Positions 55,452-64,000 of a stretch of 64,000 nucleotides of DNA are shown piece after piece. A program made the translations under genes and the position numbers. Below the pieces are notes generated by a model. The model had not been told where the DNA came from. It was given only the letters and a program-made list of their open reading frames with translations, and ran no database searches. Each line of letters opens with the position of its first letter. The stretch's first letter is position 1. This stretch comes from Micromonospora aurantiaca ATCC 27029. Lineage in GTDB: Bacteria > Actinomycetota > Actinomycetes > Mycobacteriales > Micromonosporaceae. The stretch covers positions 1,550,001-1,614,000 of the forward strand of contig NC_014391.1 of NCBI RefSeq assembly GCF_000145235.1, given 5' to 3'.

Positions 55452-55468
55452 GACGTCGGTGCGGACCG

Positions 55469-56404
55469 TCAGTACCGCTCGAGCTGCGGCGGGGTGGCCG
55501 GCGAGCCGGACTTGCCGAGCGTGCCGTCGTAGATCTTCTTCCAGGTGCCGTCGGTGAACGCCGCCTCGATCTGGTCGTTCACGTAGTCACGCAGCGCCTT
55601 GTCGTCCTTGGGCAGGCCGATGCCGTACTTCTCGGTGCTGAACGGCTGGCCGACGACCTTGAGCTCGTCCGGGTTCTGCGCGGCGTAGCCCTTGAGGATG
55701 GCGTCGTCGGTGGTGACCGCGTCGACCTTCTTGTCGAGCAGCTGCGAGACGCACTCGGAGTAGGTCTTGAACTCGACGATGTTCTCGCCCTCGGTCAGGC
55801 CCTCGTCGCGGATCTTCTGGATCGGCGTGGAGCCGGTGGCCGAGCAGACCTTCTTGCCCTTGAGCGTGTCCTTGCCGGTGATCGACGACTCGTCCTTGCG
55901 GACCAGCAGGTCCTGGCCGGCGACGAAGTACGGGCCGGCGAAGGAGACGTCGTTCTTGCGCTTGTCGGTGATCGAGTAGGTGCCGACGTAGTAGTCGATC
56001 TCGCCGCCCTTGATCGCGGTCTCCCGGTTGGCGGACGCGATCTCCTTGTACTCGATCTTTGCCGGGTCGACGCCGAGCGTGCTGGCGACGTACTGGGCGA
56101 TCTCGATGTCGAAGCCGCAGCGCTTGCCCTGGGCGTCCTTGTAGCCGAGGTTCGGCTGGTCGAACTTGACGCCGATGACGACCTTGCCGGCCGACTTGAT
56201 CTTCTCGAAGGCCGGGCTGCCGGCGACGTTGGCGTCCGTCTTGGGGGTGAAGGTGACGCCCGAGCTGCTGCAGTTGTCGCCCTGCGCACCACCGCTGGCG
56301 TTGCCGCCGCCGCTGGGAGCGGGGTTCCCCTCCTTGCCGCAGGCGGCCGCGGACAGGGCGAGCGAGGCCATCATGGCCACCGCCGCCACGCGCTTGTAAC
56401 GCAT
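55469..56404 (-). CDS. gluB: Glutamate-binding lipoprotein of ABC transporter
   Basis: 311 residues. AGGAG ends six bases before ATG 56404, so this start is preferred over ATG 56410. The signal peptide ends in the lipobox LSAAAC, so it is anchored in the membrane by lipid. A Gly/Ser linker is followed by the periplasmic-binding fold (VIGVKFDQPNLGYKDAQGK, GFDIEIAQYVASTLG, YYVGTYSITDKRKNDVSFAG). It delivers glutamate-like ligands to GluCD. It lies 50 bases after gluA. Confidence 0.92.
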   Translation of the reverse strand: MRYKRVAAVAMMASLALSAAACGKEGNPAPSGGGNASGGAQGDNCSSSGVTFTPKTDANVAGSPAFEKIKSAGKVVIGVKFDQPNLGYKDAQGKRCGFDIEIAQYVASTLGVDPAKIEYKEIASANRETAIKGGEIDYYVGTYSITDKRKNDVSFAGPYFVAGQDLLVRKDESSITGKDTLKGKKVCSATGSTPIQKIRDEGLTEGENIVEFKTYSECVSQLLDKKVDAVTTDDAILKGYAAQNPDELKVVGQPFSTEKYGIGLPKDDKALRDYVNDQIEAAFTDGTWKKIYDGTLGKSGSPATPPQLERY

Positions 56405-56454
56405 ACTCATCTCCTTCTTCGACGGAGTCGACGGGACGACTCCACTACGGACGC

Positions 56455-57201
56455 TCAGTGGGTGAGGATCTTGGAGAGGAAGTCCTTGGCCCGCTCGCTG
56501 CGCGGGTTCGCGAAGAACTCGGCCGGCGGCGCGTCCTCGACCAGCTTGCCGTCGGCCATGAAGATGACCCGGTTGGCCGCGTGCCGGGCGAAGCCCATCT
56601 CGTGGGTCACCACGACCATGGTCATGCCCTCGCTCGCCAGCGACGTCATCACGTCCAGCACCTCGCCGACCATCTCCGGGTCCAGCGCGCTCGTCGGCTC
56701 GTCGAACAGCATCGCCTTGGGCTGCATGGCCAGCGCGCGGGCGATCGCCGCCCGCTGCTGCTGACCGCCGGAGAGCTGCGCCGGGTACTTGTCCGCCTGG
56801 TTGGCGATGCCGACGCGGTCCAGCAGGGCCAGGCCGCGCTCACGGGCCGCGGCCGGCTTCTCCTTGCGGACCTTGACCGGCCCCAGCGTGACGTTCTCCA
56901 GGATGGTCTTGTGCGCGAAGAGGTTGAACGACTGGAACACCATGCCGACCTCGCTGCGCAGCTTGGCCAGGGGCTTGCCCTCGGCCGGCAGCGCCTGCCC
57001 GTCGAACGTGATGGTGCCGTTGTCGATCGGCTCCAGCCGGTTGATGGTGCGGCAGAGCGTCGACTTGCCGGAGCCGGACGGGCCGATGACCACGACCACC
57101 TCGCCCCGGCCGACGGACAGGGACACGTCGTCGAGCACGTGCAGCGGCCCGAACCACTTGTTCACCCCGTCGAGCACGATCAGCGGGTCGCCCGTCGTCA
57201 C
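56455..57201 (-). CDS. gluA: Glutamate-type ABC transporter ATPase
   Basis: 248 residues from GTG 57201; GTG 57210 is an alternative. Walker [11 protein letters not shown], signature [15 protein letters not shown], Walker [15 protein letters not shown] and the H-loop VVTHEMGF are all intact. It is the first gene of gluABCD and is divergent from selD. The intervening 200 bases contain an 11-bp-spaced direct repeat GGTCAC/GGTAAC that could bind a PhoP- or GlnR-like regulator. Confidence 0.94.
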   Translation of the reverse strand: MTTGDPLIVLDGVNKWFGPLHVLDDVSLSVGRGEVVVVIGPSGSGKSTLCRTINRLEPIDNGTITFDGQALPAEGKPLAKLRSEVGMVFQSFNLFAHKTILENVTLGPVKVRKEKPAAARERGLALLDRVGIANQADKYPAQLSGGQQQRAAIARALAMQPKAMLFDEPTSALDPEMVGEVLDVMTSLASEGMTMVVVTHEMGFARHAANRVIFMADGKLVEDAPPAEFFANPRSERAKDFLSKILTH

Positions 57202-57299
57202 GTCGTCCACCGTCCCTGTCGTCCATGGCGGAATTCGGGGGTCGGTCGACCCCCGGTTGGGCAACTGTAGGCGGGGTGATGTGGCAGATCGCAACTCAG

Positions 57300-57318
57300 A
57301 TGGTCACGGAGCGGTAAC
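57300..57318. promoter_or_regulatory. Direct-repeat motif ATGGTCAC-n-CGGTAAC, copy 1
   Basis: GGTCAC and GGTAAC start 11 bases apart; a further GGTCAC follows. A 17/19 match occurs at 58507. The 11-base step suits an OmpR-type regulator such as PhoP or GlnR. It lies between gluA and selD. Confidence 0.45.
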
Positions 57319-57409
57319 ACCGGTCACCGGCGTACCGGCCCGTCCGAATTTCGTCACCCGCCGGTGGGGCCGGGTGGCGCCGCCGGGGCAGGCCGGAGAT
57401 CATAAGGCG

Positions 57410-58399
57410 GTGACCGACGCGATCCGGCTGACCGACTACGCACGTGGTGGCGGTTGCGCCTGCAAGATCCCACCCGGCGAGCTGGAGGCGATGGTCGCCG
57501 GTCTCGGCGCCACCGGCGGCTCGGCCGACCTGCTGGTCGGCCTGGAGAACGGCGACGACGCCGCGGTGGTCCGGCTGGACGAGCGTACGGGCCTGGTGAG
57601 CACCGCCGACTTCTTCACCCCGGTGGTCGACGACGCCTACGACTGGGGGCGGATCGCCGCCGCCAACGCGCTCTCCGACGTGTACGCGATGGGCGGCACC
57701 CCGCTCGTCGCGCTCAACCTGCTCTGCTGGCCGCGCGGCGTGCTGCCGCCGGAGATGGCCCGCGAGGTGCTGCGCGGCGGTCTGGACGTGGCCCGGGAGG
57801 CGAACTGCCACCTGGCCGGCGGGCACAGCGTGGACGACGACGGCCCGAAGTACGGCCTGGCGGTCACCGGCGTGGTCCGGCCGGAGGAGCTGATCACGCT
57901 CGACGCGGGGCGGGCCGGGCTGCCGCTGTCGCTGACCAAGCCGCTCGGTGTGGGCGTGCTCAACACCCGGCACAAGCAGACCGGGCAGCGCTTCCCCGAG
58001 GCGGTCGAGTCGATGGCCCGGCTCAACCGGGACGCCGCCCGCGCGGCGATCGCCGCGGGCATCCGCTGCGGCACCGACGTGACCGGCTTCGGCCTGCTCG
58101 GGCACGCCTCGAAGCTGGCCCGCGCGAGCCGCCTGACGGTGGCGATCGACGCGGCGGCGATGCCGTACCTGCCCGGTGCGCGGGAGGCGCTGCGCGACGG
58201 GTACGTCAGCGGCGGCACCCGGCGCAACCTGGAATGGGTCACCCCGTGGACCGACTTCGGCGGCGCGGACGAGGGGGAGCAGCTGCTGCTGGCCGACGCG
58301 CAGACCTCCGGTGGCCTGCTGGTCGCCGGTGAGGTGCCGGGCGGCACTGTGATCGGCGAGCTGCTGCCCGCGTCGGAGCACCTGATCCGGGTGCGCTGA
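57410..58399 (+). CDS. selD: Selenide, water dikinase
   Basis: Makes selenophosphate from selenide and ATP for selenocysteine or selenouridine. 329 residues from GTG 57410. The active-site loop reads GGGCACKI, with C16 or C18 as the reactive cysteine and K19 the essential lysine; Ala replaces the usual Gly between the cysteines. It is a cysteine form, not a selenoprotein. GDDAAV, SDVYAMGGTP and TSGGLLVA are the other conserved motifs. No selA, selB or tRNA-Sec is in the window, so the pathway must be completed elsewhere. Confidence 0.92.
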   Translation: MTDAIRLTDYARGGGCACKIPPGELEAMVAGLGATGGSADLLVGLENGDDAAVVRLDERTGLVSTADFFTPVVDDAYDWGRIAAANALSDVYAMGGTPLVALNLLCWPRGVLPPEMAREVLRGGLDVAREANCHLAGGHSVDDDGPKYGLAVTGVVRPEELITLDAGRAGLPLSLTKPLGVGVLNTRHKQTGQRFPEAVESMARLNRDAARAAIAAGIRCGTDVTGFGLLGHASKLARASRLTVAIDAAAMPYLPGAREALRDGYVSGGTRRNLEWVTPWTDFGGADEGEQLLLADAQTSGGLLVAGEVPGGTVIGELLPASEHLIRVR

Positions 58400-58506
58400 G
58401 CCGCCGGATCCACGGCGCGGCTGGGCCCTCGCCGCGGCACCGTACCCGATAAACTGTCATCTTCCAGCTACTCCGGGCAACGTCGCCCGAGGGAATTTTG
58501 CCCGGA

Positions 58507-58525
58507 ATGGTCACAGACCGGTAAC
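58507..58525. promoter_or_regulatory. Direct-repeat motif ATGGTCAC-n-CGGTAAC, copy 2
   Basis: This is identical at 17 of 19 bases to the copy at 57300. It lies about 90 bases before the unknown gene at 58614, so both copies are in promoter-like positions. Confidence 0.45.
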
Positions 58526-58613
58526 TTGCGCCCGGCTGAGGTCAAATGCACCCCACCATCGTCATTAAGGCCCGATCCGGAGGCCGGTGGAACGAGCGCA
58601 GCGAGGAGGCGGC

Positions 58614-59093
58614 ATGACCGAGCTGTGGAACTGGAGAATCGACGGCGGCGAGCCGGTGGAGGTCTACCCGGCACTGGCCGAGGCGCTCGGCCGGGTGGTG
58701 ATGCCCATGGCCGTCGCCGACCCGATGCGGCTCCCCGCGTACGCGGTGGTCTGCGACGTGTGGGAGGCGCCCGGGCTGTACGGCACCGTGGTCGACTGTT
58801 ACGGGGTGCCCGAGAGCCTGTCCGAGCTGCCCGCGATCGCGGCGCTGGCCCGGCTGCTGGGCCGCAACTGCCTGATGCGCGACGACACGCTCGACGCCGG
58901 CCGGCACCTGCTGGTCGCGCCGGACGGCACCATCCGGCCGGTGCACTTCGACGTGGCCGACACCGACGACGGCGAGGTGCTCAGCCACCACCGGCTCTGC
59001 ACCGTCGCCGACGCGCGCTGCCGGGGCTGGTCGCAGTGCCACCGCTCCCGCTGGGCCCCCGACACGGTCGCCCCGGCGCTCGCTGCCGCCTGA
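58614..59093 (+). CDS. Hypothetical protein
   Basis: 159 residues from ATG 58614, which follows GAGGAGGCGG. The sequence is acidic and soluble ([56 protein letters not shown]), with a His/Cys-containing end ([20 protein letters not shown]) that could bind a metal. I recognise no family. It is followed by an 11-bp hairpin and convergent DUF2277. A GGTCAC/GGTAAC repeat in its upstream region may control it. Confidence 0.6.
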   Translation: MTELWNWRIDGGEPVEVYPALAEALGRVVMPMAVADPMRLPAYAVVCDVWEAPGLYGTVVDCYGVPESLSELPAIAALARLLGRNCLMRDDTLDAGRHLLVAPDGTIRPVHFDVADTDDGEVLSHHRLCTVADARCRGWSQCHRSRWAPDTVAPALAAA

Positions 59094-59124
59094 TCGCGGA
59101 CGCCGGCCGGCACCCGTGACAGGT

Positions 59125-59155
59125 GCTCGCCGCCGTGTCCCCTCCGGCGGCGAGC
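59125..59155. terminator. Terminator between convergent genes
   Basis: An 11-bp perfect stem GCTCGCCGCCG (59125-59135) with 59145-59155 and a 9-base loop. Confidence 0.65.
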
Positions 59156-59171
59156 GGTGGCGGCCCCGGGC

Positions 59172-59399
59172 TCAGCCCCGGGCCGCCGGCTGCTGCCCCC
59201 GCACCACGAGCTGGTCGAGCAGCGTCGCGGTGGCGGCGGCCACGGCGTCCACAGCGGCGTCGAACGCGGCCGCGTTGTGCGCGGCCGGGGTACGGAATCC
59301 GGAGATCTTCCGGACGTACTGCAACGCGGCGGCGCGGATGTCCTCCTCGGTCACCACCGGGACGTACGGCTCACGCAGGGTCTTGATGCTCCGGCACAC
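59172..59399 (-). CDS. DUF2277 family protein
   Basis: 75 residues from GTG 59399, just after GAGGAG. The family sequence [20 protein letters not shown] and [20 protein letters not shown] is very well conserved. It is a small helical actinobacterial protein of unknown function. It is divergent from miaB with about 50 bases between the starts. Confidence 0.88.
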   Translation of the reverse strand: MCRSIKTLREPYVPVVTEEDIRAAALQYVRKISGFRTPAAHNAAAFDAAVDAVAAATATLLDQLVVRGQQPAARG

Positions 59400-59451
59400 G
59401 GCTCCTCCTCGTTCGATCCGATCGGCTCCACCCGGATACGCTGTCCGGGTC

Positions 59452-60951
59452 ATGACTACCGCAGCCGCGGGCAGCCCGCGCACCTATCAGGTGCGTACGT
59501 ACGGCTGCCAGATGAACGTGCACGACTCCGAGCGCATCTCCGGCCTCCTCGAGGACGCCGGGTACGTGCGCGCCGCGGAGGCCGACGAGCAGCCCGACGT
59601 GGTGGTGTTCAACACCTGCGCGGTCCGGGAGAACGCCGACAACCGGCTCTACGGCAACCTGGGTCATCTGCGCCCCGTGAAGGCGAAGCACCCCGGGATG
59701 CAGATCGCCGTCGGCGGCTGCCTGGCCCAGAAGGACCGCGGCGACATCGTCCGCAAGGCGCCCTGGGTGGACGTCGTCTTCGGCACGCACAACATCGGCT
59801 CGCTGCCGGCGCTGCTGGACCGGGCACGACACAACGCCGCGGCCGAGGTCGAGATCCTGGAGTCGCTGGAGGTCTTCCCCTCCACGCTGCCGACCCGGCG
59901 CGAGTCGACGTACGCCGGGTGGGTCTCGATCTCCGTCGGCTGCAACAACACGTGCACGTTCTGCATCGTGCCCTCCCTGCGCGGCAAGGAGAAGGACCGC
60001 CGCCCCGGCGACATCCTCTCCGAGGTCCGCGCGCTGGTCGACTCCGGCGTACTGGAGGTGACGCTGCTCGGGCAGAACGTCAACTCGTACGGCGTCGAGT
60101 TCGGCGACCGGTACGCGTTCGGCAAGCTGCTGCGCGCCTGCGGCGACATCGACGGGCTGGAGCGGGTGCGGTTCACCAGCCCGCACCCGAAGGACTTCAC
60201 CGACGACGTGATCGCCGCGATGGCCGAGACGCCGAACGTCTGCCACTCGCTGCACATGCCGTTGCAGTCCGGCTCGGACGACGTGCTGCGGGCGATGCGC
60301 CGCTCGTACCGGTCGGAGCGCTACCTGGGGATCATCGAGAAGGTCCGGGCGGCGATGCCGGACGCGGCGATCACCACCGACATCATCGTCGGCTTCCCCG
60401 GCGAGACCGAGGCCGACTTCGCCCGCACGCTCGACGTGGTGCGGGAGGCGCGGTTCTCCTCGGCGTTCACGTTCCAGTACTCCAAGCGTCCCGGCACCCC
60501 GGCCGCGACCATGGACGGCCAGTTGCCCAAGCAGGTCGTGCAGGAGCGCTACGAGCGGCTGATCGCCTGCGTCGAGGAGATCACCTGGGCGGAGAACAAG
60601 AAGCTCGTCGGCGAGACAGTCGAGGTGCTCGTGGCCGTCGGCGAGGGCCGCAAGGACGAGCGCACCGGCCGGATGTCCGGCCGGGCCCGCGACGGCCGGC
60701 TGGTGCACTTCGCCACCGGTGACCTGGCCGGGCGGATCCGCCCCGGCGACATCGTGCACACCACTGTCACGTACGCCGCCCCGCACCACCTCAACGCCGA
60801 CGGCGCGCCGCTGGCGCACCGGCGTACCCGGGCCGGGGACGCGGCCGAGGCGGGACAGGTTCCGCGTACCCCCGGGGTGCTGCTCGGCCTGCCGACGATC
60901 GGCGCCCCGGCCGCCCCACCCGCCCCGGTAGGCGGCTGCGCCGCCCCCTGA
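59452..60951 (+). CDS. miaB: tRNA methylthiotransferase MiaB
   Basis: Radical-SAM enzyme adding the 2-methylthio group to i6A37 of tRNAs reading U-starting codons. 499 residues: UPF0004 domain cysteines C19, C56 and C90; radical-SAM cysteines C164, C168 and C171 ([11 protein letters not shown]); and a TRAM domain near 380-440. The tail after it is Ala/Pro-rich. ATG 59452 is where the family begins ([18 protein letters not shown]). It is the usual last gene of the recA-recX-miaB neighbourhood. A family D repeat starts 6 bases after the stop. Confidence 0.95.
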   Translation: MTTAAAGSPRTYQVRTYGCQMNVHDSERISGLLEDAGYVRAAEADEQPDVVVFNTCAVRENADNRLYGNLGHLRPVKAKHPGMQIAVGGCLAQKDRGDIVRKAPWVDVVFGTHNIGSLPALLDRARHNAAAEVEILESLEVFPSTLPTRRESTYAGWVSISVGCNNTCTFCIVPSLRGKEKDRRPGDILSEVRALVDSGVLEVTLLGQNVNSYGVEFGDRYAFGKLLRACGDIDGLERVRFTSPHPKDFTDDVIAAMAETPNVCHSLHMPLQSGSDDVLRAMRRSYRSERYLGIIEKVRAAMPDAAITTDIIVGFPGETEADFARTLDVVREARFSSAFTFQYSKRPGTPAATMDGQLPKQVVQERYERLIACVEEITWAENKKLVGETVEVLVAVGEGRKDERTGRMSGRARDGRLVHFATGDLAGRIRPGDIVHTTVTYAAPHHLNADGAPLAHRRTRAGDAAEAGQVPRTPGVLLGLPTIGAPAAPPAPVGGCAAP

Positions 60952-60956
60952 CCGCA

Positions 60957-61041
60957 TGTAAGGAAGGGCCCCCTTTTAACACTCGGTGTTAAAAGGGGGC
61001 CCTTCCTCTACCGGAGGCGTTAAGAAGGGGCCCTTCCTTAC
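60957..61041. repeat. Family D repeat cluster, three units
   Basis: An inverted unit (60961-60980) and a direct unit (60988-61007) form a 22-bp perfect hairpin with loop TCG. A third unit at 61019-61038 follows with the 31-bp period. The cluster fills the gap between the convergent miaB and cellulase stops, so it probably terminates both. Confidence 0.9.
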
Positions 61042-61042
61042 G

Positions 61043-62996
<1,954 letters not shown>

Positions 62997-64000
62997 TCAG
63001 CCGGCCTGCTCGGCGAGCTGGAGGAACTGCCGCTTCGAGGCGAGCGCCTGCTCGGCCTCCTTGATCCGGCGGCCTGGGCCCGGGCCAGCCGGTCCTCGGC
63101 CTCGGCGACCTGGGCGCGCATCTGCGCCAGCAGCGGGTTGTCCTCCTTGGAGGTACGCCGCCACGCCGAGTCCATCACGTCGCGGACCTTGTCGTCCACG
63201 GCCCGCAGCCGGCGCTCCAGCCCGGCGGCGGCCTCGCGCGGCACCCGGCCGGCCTCGTGCCACTGCGCCTGGATCTCCCGCAGCTTCGCCTGGGCGCCCT
63301 TCGGGTCGCCGTCGACATCCAGCGCCTCGGCCTCGGCCAGCAGCGCCTGCTTACGCTCCAGGTTGGCCCGCTGCTCGTTGTCGCGGGCGGAGAAGACCTC
63401 GCTGCGGCGGGTGAAGAACTCGTCCTGCGCGGCGCGGAACCGTTCCCAGAGCTTCTGCTCGGCCTCCTTGGCGGCGCGCGGTGCGGCCTTCCACTGGGCC
63501 ATCAGGTCCTTGAGCTGACCGGCGGTGACGCCCCAGTCGCTGGAGTCCTTGAGCTTCTCCGCCTCGGCGACCAGCTCCTCCTTGACCGTCTGCGCCTGCT
63601 TGCGCTGCTGGTCGAGGGAGGCGAAGTGGGCGCCCCGGCGGCGGGTGAAGCCGTCCCGTGCGGCGGCGAACCGCTTCCACAGCTCACCGTCGGCTTTCTT
63701 GTCGACGCCGCGGATGGTCTTCCACTCGTCGAGGATCTCCTTGAGCCGGTCACCGGCGGTCTTCCAGCCGGTCGACTCGGCGGCCAGCTTCTCGGCCTCC
63801 TCGACCAGGGCGGTCTTGCGCGCCAGCGCCTCGCCCCGGGCGGCCTCGCGGGCGGCCTTGGCCTCGCCGGCCTTCTCCTCGGCGACGGTGGCCAGCTTGT
63901 CCAGGCGGGCGGCAAGGGCGTCGATGTCACCGACGACGTGCGCCTCGGCCAGCGACCCACGGATCCGGCGGATCGTGGTCAGGGAGTGGCCGGCATCAGC
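62997..64000 (-). pseudogene. DUF349 repeat protein, 5' partial with a frameshift near its 3' end
   Basis: The gene enters from beyond the window end. About 300 residues of DUF349 repeats are seen (LWKRFAAARDGFTRRRGAHF, LMAQWKAAPRAAKEAEQKLW, AQWHEAGRVPREAAAGLERR), each a helical unit. At about 63070 the frame must change: DRLARAQAA continues one frame over as RIKEAEQALASKRQFLQLAE and ends at TGA 62997. One base, probably a C from a CCC run, appears lost. This could be a sequencing error or a recent mutation. DUF349 proteins are conserved in actinobacteria; their role is unknown. Confidence 0.8.

Noticed and set aside
58400..58613. Possible tRNA-Sec downstream of selD
   Set aside because: I looked for a long acceptor stem, variable arm and CCA-proximal pairing and found none.

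Overview
The window is high-GC actinobacterial DNA with dense gene packing, frequent GTG starts and many 4-base ATGA/GTGA stop-start overlaps. Gene content and short palindromic intergenic repeats suggest the Micromonosporaceae, probably Micromonospora; this is inference from gene order and style, not from an rRNA. Much of it follows the conserved actinobacterial chromosome order thyX-dapA-rnj-ftsK-rimO-pgsA-cinA-clgR-pspA and DUF3046-recA-recX-rny-gluABCD-miaB. No rRNA, tRNA, transposase, phage gene or CRISPR array was seen.

Layout. 0-11.3 kb: a DUF2752 fragment, thymidylate synthesis (thyX), lysine/cell wall supply (dapA), RNase J, a secreted serine protease, two YbjN-domain genes, the FtsK translocase, a small membrane protein and a guanidinium exporter behind a guanidine-III riboswitch. 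11.5-17.7 kb: an ornithine cyclodeaminase-like gene, rimO, pgsA, cinA and the envelope-stress set clgR-pspA-pspM. 17.7-30.4 kb: accessory region with an array of two palindromic repeat families, a large multicopper-oxidase-like protein that has lost most copper ligands, nei2, a secreted protein, a SAM hydroxide adenosyltransferase and the Lhr helicase. 30.6-36.8 kb: a complete Mrp Na+/H+ antiporter operon with mrpA and mrpB fused. 36.8-40.4 kb: two coupled CNNM/CorC-type transporters behind a structured leader, then Spo0M. 40.5-48.2 kb: LeuE, a flavin-fold/GNAT fusion and a divergent MocR regulator, UdgX, small enzymes, an acyl-CoA dehydrogenase and an MFS pump. 48.2-61 kb: recA-recX, a BKACE enzyme, a short gene coupled to rny, a glutamate-type ABC transporter, selD, DUF2277 and miaB. 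61-64 kb: a secreted GH5-CBM2 cellulase and the 3' part of a frameshifted DUF349 gene.

Themes. DNA repair and genome maintenance (recA, recX, udgX, nei2, lhr, ftsK), RNA turnover and modification (rnj, rny, rimO, miaB) and envelope or ion stress (psp, mrp, CNNM) dominate. The least explained signals are four families of short palindromic repeats sitting at gene 3' ends, two of which supply the last codons and stop of a gene; the degenerate multicopper-oxidase protein; a hairpin-rich leader with a 33-codon reading frame before the CNNM genes; and a 54-codon gene coupled to rny.
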